Below are positions 1 through 10,349 of a stretch of 64,000 bases of DNA, in pieces. Every line of letters begins with the position of its first letter. The stretch's first letter is position 1. The position numbers were made by a program, and so were the translations under genes. This DNA is from Synanceia verrucosa. Its lineage: Eukaryota > Chordata > Actinopteri > Perciformes > Synanceiidae. The stretch is taken from NCBI GenBank assembly GCA_029721515.1, contig CM056564.1:1031349-1095348 (forward strand), written 5' to 3'. Below the pieces are notes generated by a model. The model saw only the letters and a program-made list of their open reading frames with translations. It had not been told where the DNA came from and ran no database searches.

Positions 1-116
1 TGGATAGGGAGCAAGCTTTTATATGTTTGCTCCTCCCTTATTTTGCATGAACTACCAATGTCCTTGCGGGAAAACCCACCCTCCACAGCACGAGAAATAT
101 CAGTTCTACTTTGGCA

Positions 117-264
117 GGTGTGAGTGCTCACTTGCAGGTGTGGGAATGCTAGGTCACATACACACACAGACAAACACACAGACACACACACACACTCCAT
201 GTGATGTATCAACTCAAATATATCAATTCTGCACCTGCAGGTGTGGGAACGTTAGGTCACACAC

Positions 265-304
<40 letters not shown>

Positions 305-375
305 TCCATGTAATGTATCAACTCAAAAGTATCAATACTGCACCTGCAGTTTTGGGACAGTTAGGTCAAAGAAGG
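117..375. repeat. CA-rich minisatellite, about three units
   Basis: Three units of about 110 bp each carry a 'gcaggtgtggga..(g/c)ttaggtcacac' core followed by CA dinucleotide runs, the longest at about 258-301. It is open in several frames only because of the repeat, so no gene is called. Confidence 0.8.
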
Positions 376-417
376 GTCACACACAGGCAGACCAGTTTTA
401 CATAGTTACAAAAGCTT

Positions 418-434
418 GGGGTCAAATTGACCCC
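418..434. repeat. Palindrome GGGGTCAA-A-TTGACCCC, copy 1
   Basis: A 17 bp palindrome with one central base. The same word recurs at 595-611. It probably marks the ends of a small non-autonomous element, but no target duplication is evident. Confidence 0.6.
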
Positions 435-594
435 AGAGGAACACCGATGCGTGCAATATGTCTCCAGCACATTGTAAAAATATCATCATGAAAATTTTAT
501 GCTCAATCAATTGTACTTATCAAATTAGGAAAAGTCACAAAATATGAAGCAAAAAAAGAGTCAACTATTATTTTTTGAAAGATAAACATTGAAT

Positions 595-611
595 GGGGTC
601 AAATTGACCCC
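595..611. repeat. Palindrome GGGGTCAA-A-TTGACCCC, copy 2
   Basis: Identical to the palindrome at 418-434. The first large repeat unit begins about 15 bp downstream, just after 'ggagggtt'. Confidence 0.6.
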
Positions 612-625
612 AAGGATAACAGGAG

Positions 626-1215
626 GGTTAAGTGGCCACTCAACAACTGCTAAAGGCATGCAAATGTTTAAGGTGTTCAGAAAGCCACTGTTTACTTTCA
701 AAAGTCGAGGCCATTAAAACTTCAACAAAAAGAGGGTGGGGTTGAGTGAACATGGCTGCATTGAGAATCTAAGATGAGCACATCCGTGTAAGAAACATCA
801 CATGCATAGCTGCTGGTTCGCAGTGCAGAGGACACCAGAAAGAAGCATTTGGACTATGGACAAATGTATAAGCACAGAAGACTGATCACTGTAAGTCTTT
901 GAAAAAGGCCGAACTTGAGTATTGCCTTGAATTTGATCTCAGTAGGTGCTACGTGTTGGGTGGTTGAACATGATGTTGCAAATGAAGATAAATCACATTG
1001 TAATCACTCTCAGATCACCTCAAGTGGAGACACACATGATTCTTGTGTTGGTAAGTGCTTCTCTTTGGGGTTGTCTTGGTTGTGAGTTCTTCAATGGACA
1101 TTTTGCTGGACAAATGCAAAGACAACAGGTTTCTGTAATTTTCACACCACAAGATACAGGCATGAATTTGGCATCAACATTGCCTAAACACTGGCACTGA
1201 CTTGAGTTCTGAATA
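626..1215. repeat. Head segment of a large direct repeat, copy 1
   Basis: This segment (from 'ttaagtggccactc' through the first subrepeats) recurs almost letter for letter at 2595-3185, 1969 bp downstream. An 84-codon frame inside it is the same in both copies, but it has no recognisable domain and looks like repeat sequence rather than a gene. Confidence 0.8.
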
Positions 1216-2460
1216 CAGTAAGTGCTACTTTGTTGGGGTAGTATTGCTGGCCTCTGAAGTCCCAGCTTCATTTAGAAAGACTTATTTGAGAAATTCTGAA
1301 TTTTGTCAGTGGGTTAAGAGCACTGTCATGTTTTGTAAGTCATATGAATTACTCTAACTTTAGCATTGACTTGACTGTTGCAGTCAGTAAGTGCTACTTG
1401 TTGGGGCAGTTTTGCTTGACAAAAGCAACTGAATACCGTTGAGGCCATATTTTACAAGAATCCCTCTCAGATCACCTCAAACAAAGACACTGATGGACAT
1501 TGTGTTCCTAAGTGCTTCTCTTTGGGGTTGTCTTGGTTGTGACTTCTTCAACAGAAATAATGCTGGACAAATGCAACAACATTTTTCCCTAATTTTCACA
1601 CCACTAGCTACAGGCATGAATTTGGCATCAACATTACCTAAACACTGGCACTGACTTGAGTTCTGAATGCAGTAAGTGCTACTTGTTGGGGTAGTATTGG
1701 TGGCCTCTGAAGTCCCAGCTTCATTTAGAAAGACTTATTTGAGAAATTCTGAATTTTGTCAATGGGTTAAGAACACTGTCATGTTTTTAAGTCATATGAA
1801 TTACTCTAACTTTAGCATTGACTTGACTGTTGCAGTCAGTAAGTGCTACTTGTTGGGGCAGTTTTGCTTGACAAAAGCAGCTGAATACCGTTGAGGCCAT
1901 ATTTTACAAGAATCCCTCTCAGATCACCTCAAACAAAGACAATGATGGAGATTGTGTTCCTAAGTGCTTCTCTTTGGGGTTGTCTTGGTTATGACTTCTT
2001 CAACAGGCATATTGCTTGACAAATGCAAAGACAACAGGTTTCCATAATTTTCACACCACTAGCTACATGCATGAATTTGGCATCAATATTACCTAAACAC
2101 TGGCACTGACTTGAGTTCTGAATGCAGTAAGTGCTACTTGTTGGGGTAGAGTTGCTGACCTCTGAGGTCCCAGCTTCATTAAAAATACTTAATTGAGCAA
2201 TTCTGCATTTTGTCAGTGGGTTAAGAATACTGTCATGTTTTGTAAGTCATATGAATTACTCTAACATGAGCATTGACTTGACTGTTGCGGTCAGTAAGTG
2301 CTACTTGTTGGGGCAGTTTTGCTTGACAATAGCGACTGAATATCTTCAATGCCATATTTTACAAGAATCCCTCTCAGATCACCTCAAATGGAGACACACA
2401 TGATTCTTGTGTTCATAAGTGCTTCTCTTTGGGGTTGTCTTGGTTGTGAGTTCTTCAACA
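1000..2460. repeat. Higher-order tandem repeat, about 455 bp unit
   Basis: The phrase 'ctctcagatcacctcaa' recurs near 1004, 1462, 1915, 2371 and again at 2976. Each unit of about 455 bp holds three related subrepeats that start with a variant of 'taagtgctNcttgttgggg', spaced roughly 165, 165 and 125 bp apart. This two-level structure is typical of satellite DNA that has homogenised as a higher-order unit. No gene is seen in it. Confidence 0.8.
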
Positions 2461-2594
2461 GGAAACTAGCTAGACAAATGCCGAGCCAATCACTTTCTAT
2501 CATTACATATTTGTAAGGCTTGAAAGGCTTACTGATGGAGCTCCAACTACATGCCACAATGTAGCAATGAGTTGGACTGAGAAAAGTCATTCCA

Positions 2595-3330
2595 ATTTAA
2601 GTGGCCACTCAACAACTGCTAAAGGCATGCAAATGTTTAAGGTGTTCAGAAAGCCACTGTTTACTTTCAATAGTCGAGGCCATTAAAACTTCAACAAAAA
2701 GAGGGTGGGGTTGAGTGAACATGGCTGCATTGAGAATTTAAGATGAGCACATCCGTGTAAGAAACATCACATGCACAGCTGCTGGTTCGCAGTGCAGAGG
2801 ACACCAGAGAGAAGCATTTGGACTATGGACAAATGTATAAGCACAGAAGACTGATCACTGTAAGTCTTTGAAAAAGGCCGAACTTGAGTATTGCCTTGAA
2901 TTTCATCTCAGTAGGTGCTACGTGTTGGGTGGTTGAACATGATGTTGCAAATGAAGATAAATCACATTGTAATCACTCTCAGATCACCTCAAGTGGAGAC
3001 ACACATGATTCTTGTGTTGGTAAGTGCTTCTCTTTGGGGTTGTCTTGGTTGTGAGTTCTTCAATGGACATTTTGCTGGACAAATGCAAAGACAACAGGTT
3101 TCTGTAATTTTCACACCACAAGATACAGGCATGAATTTGGCATCAACACTACCGAAACACTGGCACTGACTTGAGTTCTGAATGCAGTAAGTGCTACTTG
3201 TTGGGGTAGTGTTGCTGACCTGTGAAGTCCCAGCTTCATTTACAAAGACTTATTTGAGCAATTCTGCATTTTGTCAGTGGGTTAAGAATACTGGCATGTT
3301 TAGCTTGAGCATTAACTTGACTGTTGTATT
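2595..3330. repeat. Head segment of the large direct repeat, copy 2 (truncated)
   Basis: Near-identical to 626-1215 and followed by further subrepeats that decay at about 3330. The close match suggests a recent duplication or ongoing homogenisation. Confidence 0.8.
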
Positions 3331-3344
3331 CAGTAAGCGCTACT

Positions 3345-3548
3345 ATGTAAATTGATTACTCTGCCAATCCTTTTGGCTCTGACTGACATCTTTTTTGATG
3401 CAGGTATTGAGACAAGGCTTTTATGATATCTATCCTTAACCTAATCTGACTGTATATCTTACCTTAAATGTGATCTGTCCCTGGCTAACAGCATCTGCCT
3501 GACGTGGCAGGGGACCAGGCTGCATGACATCCTGCAGTCCCTGGATCA
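3345..3548 (-). repeat. Inverted copy of the exon-like segment at 5988-6182
   Basis: The reverse complement matches 5988-6182 closely over about 200 bp. It reads as the end of a coding exon (QGLQDVMQPGPLPRQ) and keeps a good splice donor, TTTAAG|gtaaga, which the plus-strand copy has lost. It is likely a fragment of the same mobile or duplicated gene in the opposite orientation. Confidence 0.65.
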
Positions 3549-4362
3549 AGAAACGTTACAGCCACCTCACCGATGGTGGAACTGTAAAAGAGCAAAAACA
3601 TGACAGTGAACTCCATAAACTGCCATGTTCAAAACAGGAGCATTAAAACACAAAGTAATATCTGCATTTACAAAGGTGAATCAGCTAGATTAACAAACTA
3701 ACTGCAAATACTGTAATATGGGGCAGGGGCATGATGGGAATTGCGGACATAATTTTTAAAAAAACCCACTTCAATTAAAATCTGCCTGTTTATATTAATT
3801 TCAATCAACTCAATGTTCTCTCTATTTGGGATTTTATAAATATAATCCTTATGTTTTATTTCTTTTATTATTAACTACAACGGGTGCATTTTATTTGAAA
3901 TTTAATTAAATAGTTGTCTCAAAATCAAAAACACAATCATATTGAATGTATTTTATCTAATACATTAATTCAAATCCACATGAGCACAGAATCATTTCTT
4001 ACAGTGAAGTGACCCTGTGACCATGACGCCCTCCACCTAGCTGACTATCTACCTGTGACCACACACATGTAAGGTCTCATATCATGTATAAACGTGTTAT
4101 TTGCTCAGATGTACGGTATGTGTGCAAAAATCTGTATTACCACATGACTTCAATGACAGGTTGACCTCTCCTTCTGCTATTTGGAGATTAAATTACATTA
4201 GCTTTCGATCCACCACTACTCAGAGCTTTGGACGATTCATTACCCATTGTGTTAGTTTACACTGAGACAAACTGACAAACAATGAAAAGTCTTCAATATG
4301 TATGTTACTTCTGCCCCAAAGGTCTCCAATTAAAATTTCCAGCAGCAGTGGTCAGAAATCAC

Positions 4363-4757
4363 ACTGACAGCAACTCTGTCAGCACTGTTATGTAACTCAT
4401 AACAGTCTTAATACACACCCACTGACAGCAACTCTGTCAGCACTGTTATGCAACTCATAACAGTCTTAATACACACCCGCTGACAGCAACTCTGTCAGCA
4501 CTGCTATGTAACTCATAACAGTCTTAATACACACCCACTGACAGCAACTCTGTCAGCACTGTTATGTAACTCATAACAGTCTTAATACACAACCACTGAC
4601 AGCAACTCTGTCAGCACTGCTATGTAACTCATAACAGTCTTAATACACACCCACTGACAGCAACTCTGTCAGCACTGCTATGTAACTCATAACAGTCTTA
4701 ATGCACACCCACTGACAGCACCTCTGTCAGCACTGCTATGCAACTCAATAGCAGTCT
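4363..4757. repeat. 58 bp satellite with two hairpins per unit, 7 copies
   Basis: Seven tandem units start near 4363, 4421, 4479, 4537, 4595, 4653 and 4711. Each contains two short palindromes: CTGACAG-caact-CTGTCAG and CTGTTATG-taact-CATAACAG. Unit differences are mostly single substitutions (for example ctgttatg versus ctgctatg). Confidence 0.9.
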
Positions 4758-5019
4758 TATGACCCCCAAGAACAACATCCATACATAGGGGGTCCGCACG
4801 GGGGTCCTAAGCAGCCGACCCCCCCCCGTTCTTGGCTTGACTGAACGTCTTCCCTCTGGTTCAAGCCTCACGTAGGTCTGCCTGTGTCGTCAAGCACGGC
4901 CTAAACGAGCTCACCCCCCAGCCACAGCATCAATATGCAACACAATAGAAAAGAAAAACACCACATAACACTACACAAACTACACACCCTTGACCACTCT
5001 GCTCTTCTTTATACCAATT

Positions 5020-5139
5020 ATTTTATCAATAAAAAATCACTCTATTGACTTTAAACATTTTCCATACATTTCTTTTGATTTCGTCAAATGCAGACATGGT
5101 AAGGCATAAAATTGCACTTACCAGACTTTGTTCTGTTGA
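5020..5139 (-). pseudogene. Possible start of a gag-like frame, truncated
   Basis: Just inside the LTR and primer site at 5140-5683, a minus-strand ATG opens a short frame of 23 codons that then stops. Its place fits the start of gag in a retroelement, but it is too short to identify. Beyond about 5000 the element is lost into unrelated sequence. The call rests mainly on position. Confidence 0.3.
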
Positions 5140-5683
5140 AATCCTGTTTGTGACGCCAGCTTGTCGTGGAAAATATTGAATAGTCAATGATGAAAGAATG
5201 GATGCACCCAGGAGCCTCCCGCGGATGATTAAAGAAGTAACATTTATTGAAGATTCTGATATATCAGGAGGAATATGAACTTTGTCGTGGACAACCGTAC
5301 AGCTGCCAGAGTCCACCACATATTCCGACCTTTCCCTATGGTGCTCAGCCTTATAAACTAACACCCAGATAAGTACAAGTATATTACCTTACATTACTCT
5401 TCAGTAGCGTTACAGTCAGGGCATGCTCATTCTAAGCTCTGAACTAACAGTGGCGCCTGTTGTCTTGCTGACGCTCAGCCATTGGCCTTATCAAAGGGCC
5501 AACGCTGGCAGACTCCTCTGACCTTGGTTACCTAGTCAACTTAGAGATAACTAGCCATCTGTTTTCCTTGAGACACTGTGCTTCAACCCTGCATTCTGCA
5601 GGGACAGTTTAAGGATATACTGCTGTAAAAAAAGGACACTAGCCAACCCTAGGAACTCCTAAATTTAGAAAAAATCCATAACA
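5140..5683 (-). mobile_element. LTR of a retroelement with adjacent primer-binding site
   Basis: On the minus strand the order is TG... (5683), a TATAAG box near 5352, an AATAAA signal near 5245, an end ...CA at 5162, then after three bases a primer-site-like TGGCGTCACAAACAGGAT (about 5141-5158). This is the U3-R-U5-PBS layout of a 5' LTR of about 520 bp. No partner LTR is found in the window, so the element is a 5' remnant. The family cannot be fixed from the LTR alone. Confidence 0.6.
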
Positions 5684-5794
5684 CATACAAGTGTACACAG
5701 ATATTTAGCCCCTGTCTGCCTCATCAATAAGTTCTCTCTATTCCCTATTTTTCTGTTTACTGTTTTTCGAAAGTCTTCTGTTTCTCTCTTGCAG

Positions 5795-6083
5795 AAAGAG
5801 AAAACATGGAGAAGAACAGCAGGATAAGCAGTGCATAAAAAAACCGAGAACTGCCTCCAAGCTGTTCATAGAGGACCAGAAGCATGCTGGCTGCACCACC
5901 CTGGGCGCAGCTCCATATAGCTCTGAACAGCCAAATACATCCATGTCTACTGAGACACTGAATGTTGGACTAGCTGCTCCCATCATGATCCAGGGACTGC
6001 AGGATGTCATGCAGCCTGGTCCCCTGCCGCGTCAAGCAGGTGCTGTTAGCCAGGGACAGATCAGATTTAAGATAAGATATACA
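5795..6083 (+). CDS. Exon-like open segment, unknown protein
   Basis: The stretch lies between a strong splice acceptor (tttctctcttgcag, ending at 5794) and a donor (ACA|gtaagt at 6084), and stays open for about 96 codons. It begins with a basic stretch (KRKHGEEQQDKQC) followed by a Ser/Thr/Pro-rich part and GLQDVMQPGPLPRQ. Its last 100 bp or so are repeated inverted at 3345-3548; in that copy an earlier donor (AAG|gtaaga) exists, mutated here to aagataag. I do not recognise the protein. It may be one exon of a transposon-borne or duplicated gene; no flanking exons were found. Confidence 0.35.
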
Positions 6084-6184
6084 GTAAGTTTAGGTTAAGG
6101 ATAGATATCATAAAAGTTGTCTCAATACCTGCATCAAAAAAGATGTCAGTCAGAGCCAAAAGGATTGGCAGAGTAATCAATTAG

Positions 6185-7030
6185 TCGATCGGCAACTATT
6201 TTGATAATTGATTCATTTTTCATTTTTTAAAGTGGTTCACTGGTTCCAGTATTTAGCCTAGCAAAGATCCTTTATGAACCATTGCTGGTGCTAGCTTCTG
6301 GTAGTTGTACAGTAAAGTGACAAGCATCATTTTGTACCATAACCTTGGCCTACTTACCAGCTATTGGTCTGTTCTGATTGCAATTTGCTTGATTACGATG
6401 AAAATAAGAGCATAGTTAATATAGCTGAATCATGATCAACAAATGCTTCATGCTATCAGTTAAGACATACTGTATCTATACAGCTACATGTTGACCATAT
6501 CTTTTTTCATGTTTAGCCTTCATGTCAACTTAGCTGTATAAACACAGATACAATAATTATGTACATATACAATTATATAAATATACACAATTCGCCTTCA
6601 TGCAGAGACAATTTGATCTTTGCATTTATTTGACACCAGCTATGTATTCTTATCTCAGTCAGCAGCCTTCAGAAATAATACTTAGCTGACAAAGGTCATC
6701 TTATCTCAGTGAGAACTGTTAGCAACTGTGACTCGATAATATCATCGAACAGAAGGGTACATGTTGCCAACATCTCCTCAACTGACAACAATAAAACTAT
6801 AAAAACCATGTTCAGTTGAAAAAAAACTTGTTCAAAATCTTGCCAACATGTGAATGTTAAGGTTACTTACCCATCTGAGGCACCACTCTGGAAAATTCCC
6901 TCTGCAAGCAGAGATTTAAGCTTTTTCTACAGTTTAACACGCTGTAGAGTTCAAATTTACACTGCATGTCTGGGTAAAAACTGACCTGCTTAGACTCTCT
7001 GTCTGTTGTTAACTGGACTGGTCACTGGAC
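6185..7030. other. Intergenic, AT-rich, no gene seen
   Basis: No open frame of note or splice-flanked exon. The segment near 6185-6230 (aatcaattagtcgatcgg...) resembles a common fish repeat end. Confidence 0.5.
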
Positions 7031-7043
7031 ACTAGACTGACAC

Positions 7044-7045
<2 letters not shown>

Positions 7046-7074
<29 letters not shown>
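7046..7074. repeat. (GT)n microsatellite
   Basis: About 14 uninterrupted GT dinucleotides. Confidence 0.95.
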
Positions 7075-7077
<3 letters not shown>

Positions 7078-7200
7078 CATGCATTATGCATTAAGACACA
7101 TTAATGTGTAATAATGCACTTATTGATTTTTGACAATACTTAGTTACTTTGCGGTTGCCCGGGTAACCAAATAAGCAAATGATAATAGAAGGTACACTAC

Positions 7201-7270
7201 AGATCAAAGCAGAATAGAATACAGATCAAAGCAGATTAGAATTCAGACCAAAGCAGATTAGAACAGAACG
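7201..7270. repeat. 22 bp tandem repeat, three copies
   Basis: Units of the form agatcaaagcagattagaat(t/a)c in tandem, with a few substitutions. Confidence 0.85.
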
Positions 7271-7907
7271 GAACACAACTGAAGTGTTTAACAGAAGACA
7301 CGCTGCTCATTTCACCTGAGAAAGTGAAGACAAAACTTTTGAGCTCGCTGATCCATCAGTTATCGGCATCAAGTAAGTACACAAATACATAAAGTAAAGC
7401 ACTCATTAACCAGCCATTATTGTTATTACCAAAACACATTTCACCAATGGTCTGTTAGCTGTCAATACAACACTGTTCTACAAAATTTCTCAAGTTTTAA
7501 AGTACCTGCTCCAGTTCATATTGTATCATATATTATATTATTGGAGTATTAATGCTGATACATCAACATGTAAGCTGTATTTGGGGGCTGGAGTCTATCC
7601 CAGCTGGGTGATTCTCACGAAATTGTCCTAACTTTTGCAAAAACAATTTTAGGTCAATTTTGCTCGTTTTTTCTCTCATTAGTAGCAAGCAGGGTCTCAT
7701 TTAACTGTCTCAATTAAATTGAATGATCAATACATGTTTTTTAATACATTTTGGAATGTTTTATTGAGTCACTGATAAGTTCATTACCGTCACACATTTT
7801 CAATTGATGATTACTGAATATGTATGAAAGGTAGACCTTTTGTTTTTTTCATGCATGTTCTATTAATAGTTCAGAATAGCCACATAGTGTAAACATTCAT
7901 ATTTTTT

Positions 7908-8103
7908 TTATTGACAGACTTGACAAATAGCTCCTGTACAGAAATAAAATTTGAAGTTATCACTCATGCCCATCCAAATATTTCCATATACAGCAAATGT
8001 GATATCGCTTCGGCCGGGAGAGCATCACACTCTGCCGCAGGAGGCTGTGGCACGACATGGTGTGAAGAGAAATTACCATCTCATTACAATGTAATAATCT
8101 TTA
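7908..8103 (-). CDS. Transposase-like gene, last exon (frame-broken)
   Basis: The reading ends SDITFAVYGNIWMGM... with a TAA at 7908-7910. The upstream part of the exon (VISLHTMSCH) is in a different frame, and the in-frame reading hits TGA near 8027, so one indel separates the two halves. The acceptor is weak and the 5' edge approximate. Confidence 0.4.
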
Positions 8104-8138
8104 AACCTTGACGTCACTTAACAGCTACACATTCCTAC

Positions 8139-8327
8139 CTGTGTTACAATACCAGGATACAGGCATCCGTCATACTTAACGAGCACCCATTGCCCAACTC
8201 CAATAGAGTCCCTATTTTCCGTCTCTTCTTTGAGAATGACTTCTTTTGGAGCATAGCAATCACATGCAGGCTTACAGAAGCATGAGACATCCCTCACTCT
8301 GATCTTCCCTGGTTCTGTTGCAATAAG
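8139..8327 (-). CDS. Transposase-like gene, Cys-rich / Tudor-like exon
   Basis: 63 codons, phase 0 at its start, between acceptor ttttttcag and donor ACACAG|gtagga. Contains CxC and CxxxCxC cysteines (SCFCKPACDCY), suggesting metal binding, then GQWVLVKYDGCLYPGIV, which resembles the barrel of Tudor/SH3-like domains. Confidence 0.65.
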
Positions 8328-8455
8328 CTGAAAAAAAAACAACAGAAAAATATATGAGTAACGTTGCACATTTATTCAGTGAACATAATGAGAATCATCA
8401 TAATCTGATTGTTTACTGAGTGATACCTTACTTGTATGTACTTTCATACAAGTAC

Positions 8456-8749
8456 TTTCAGAGTGCCCTGCACTGTCTTCAGTGATGGGGGCACTAACTC
8501 TCCAAATGTTTCAATGTCCTCTTCAGTCACCTTGAAGAGTTTCACTGAACTCTGCTCTGACAGGTTGTGCAGCAAGGCTTCAGCATCAGGTATGTCCGTT
8601 CCATAGGCTACCAGCCTGTCGGCAAGATTTTTCAGTGCTCCTCCAACGCCGTCTGGAGCACCTTTCCCGTGTAATGTCTCTGTAAAATTCCAGGTCACAG
8701 ACTTGAAACCCTTTATGAAAGGCACTGTGGATGCCAAATAGAAGGAGAC
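8456..8749 (-). CDS. Transposase-like gene, catalytic-core exon with HGKGAPDG
   Basis: 98 codons in phase, from acceptor ccatccccag to donor CTGAAA|gtactt. It carries HGKGAPDGVGG, likely the last conserved block of the core, and ends in a helical region. It joins the previous exon as HNK|VSFYLAS without a phase break. Confidence 0.7.
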
Positions 8750-8924
8750 CTGGGGATGGCGGGAGAGAAAGATAGAGAGGTTGAATGTTGAGAGTGAGTC
8801 AGAAAGTGAGTGACAGTGAGTGAGTGTAAATATGGGGTATTTTTGTCTTTCTCATGTTTTACTGATGGATTTATAAAATTCTGACCAATCAATATCAGTC
8901 TAAAAGTTGTTGCTCATGACAAAC

Positions 8925-9799
8925 CTTGTTGTGGTATTGGGAAGTTGGCCCATCAGACACCAGGTGGACATGTTTTACTGTGGGGTGACTGGATTTTATA
9001 TGCTGCCACACTGGATCAAGGTGTGCCCACGTCGCTACAGCATCGTGCTTTAGACTGCTGGATACCGTGGCAAAGGCTTCCGGCTGTCCCTCACTCACAT
9101 ACAGGACACCAGTATGCAAAGTAACCTGTTTGTGACCTCCACCAAAGTGAGTGTCCTTTATTTCCTTGCTCCACTTACAGTTGTAATTTTCACTGTAGTC
9201 AAAATGTACAACTCCTTCATCTTCCACCACTCTCTCTTTCAGCCGCCTGATCTCTCTGAACTGGTGTGCTATGTTGAAGAGGTGAACCTTGAAACGTGGC
9301 AGGTCGTTCTTTGTTTGCTCCACCAGTTTTTCTAGGCTGGCCGCTGTCGTTTCCAGAGTGGTGTGCTTGCCTTCAACCTCAGTACCATCAGGAGATTTTT
9401 TCCAGTATGGTGATGTTTTTGTCACCCACTCATTCCATCTCACCATGTTGTTCTTTGTGGCTGGGTCCATCACAACTGGCAATGGGTTGTCTTTGCAGGT
9501 GTTGCAACGGTTCTCATGTTATGGCGTCTGTTCTGTGTAACCTTCCTTTTGTCTGCCAGCTTCCTTTGTGTCTGATGCAGCCCTGCATTCTTTGCTTCAA
9601 GACATTTTATTTTTTTTCTCAGATTGTCGAGCTCCTTGTTTTTCTTCTCGAGCTTTGTCAGTGTGATCTTCAGTTTTTTAGTTAGCTTGAGTTTTTCCTT
9701 TGTGGACACTGTTCTTTTAGGTGTTGATGTCATTGGACCAGAGGGTGATTGTGTTGCATCACTAATGGTCTGAGTTCCTCCGGTTGATGGCGTGTCCTC
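8925..9799 (-). CDS. Transposase-like gene, coiled-coil and core exon
   Basis: Acceptor tcactctcttccag at 9800, donor CACAACAAG|gtttgt at 8924. The first part encodes a Lys/Glu-rich coiled coil (about 9700-9560); the second part encodes a CNTCKDNPLP stretch, a WNEWV segment, FDYSENYNC and VSDGPTSQY. The two parts are in different frames, meeting near 9500 where the second frame has an upstream TAA, so one indel or an assembly error lies there. Confidence 0.65.
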
Positions 9800-9995
9800 C
9801 TGGAAGAGAGTGAGACAGTGATTGAGTAAGACAAAGTGTGACTGACTGAGTGAGTCAGAGAGTGAGTGAGTGACTGAGTAAGAAAGTGAGTCAGTGAGTG
9901 AGTGAAAAAGAAAGGAATGACAGTGATGGAGAGGGCAGCAAGTGAGTGATCGATAGGTTGATTGGGTGAGTGCTGAGATATAAAAGCAATAACAC

Positions 9996-10248
9996 CTTAT
10001 TATAGGATTGTGCAATCCTGTCATTTTCGTCCCTGGGCTGTAGCACTGGTCTGGGCTGTAGGAGTTGGTCATCTGTGCCGGAGACATCAGATGGGGGGCT
10101 CTCGTTCAGAATTGTCTGGAGGCATTTTTTCTTCTTCTTGTACCTCTTTGAGTTTTCATTCCACTTTGCTCTTTGTTTTTTATTTTGCTGTTTAGCAGTT
10201 AGCTCTCCGATAGACTTTAAAAGTCCCTTCTCCTTTCTCTTTTTGTAC
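9996..10248 (-). CDS. Transposase-like gene, basic N-terminal exon
   Basis: Starts after an acceptor (tgtaatacatgcag) and ends at AATAAG|gtgtta, which agrees in phase with the next exon. It encodes a Lys/Arg-rich segment followed by a Ser/Pro/Asp-rich linker (NESPPSDVSGTDD). The ORF continues upstream to about 10340 but that part is AT-rich and probably intron. The start codon was not found. Confidence 0.55.
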
Positions 10249-10349
10249 CTGCATGTATTACAGAATATCAAATAATTCTTCAATTCAATAACACATTCCT
10301 TACAATTGAATTGCAACTTTAAGCCATAAAACTGGCTCACAGATGTGAA

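Larger units (their letters stand above)
7908..10248 (-). pseudogene. Transposase-like multi-exon gene, frame-broken
   Basis: A minus-strand gene of at least five exons: 10248-9996, 9799-8925, 8749-8456, 8327-8139 and about 8103-7908, joined by GT/AG sites that mostly agree in phase. The order is a basic N-terminal segment (KSIGELTAKQQNKKQRAKW), a Lys/Glu-rich coiled coil, a core with FDYSENYNC, VSDGPTSQY and HGKGAPDGVGG, a Cys-rich stretch (SCFCKPACDCY) and a Tudor/SH3-like GQWVLVKYDG segment. The core looks like a DDE/DDD-type transposase, with acidic residues in each of the three motifs. From memory, similar proteins form a large uncharacterised family in fish; Sola-type transposases are a possible relation, not proven. 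Two frame changes (near 9500 and 8030) and no visible first exon suggest a decaying copy. Sequencing error at either break is possible. No terminal inverted repeats were found. Confidence 0.65.

Noticed and set aside
946..3169. Two identical 84-codon plus-strand frames (946-1200 and 2915-3169)
   Set aside because: They lie wholly within the higher-order satellite, have no domain, and are repeated only because the DNA is repeated.
5738..6010. 90-codon minus frame
   Set aside because: Antisense of the plus-strand exon-like segment, which has splice sites.
9114..9685. Plus-strand frames of 73-129 codons
   Set aside because: Antisense shadows of the transposase-like gene exon, which has splice sites and motifs on the minus strand.
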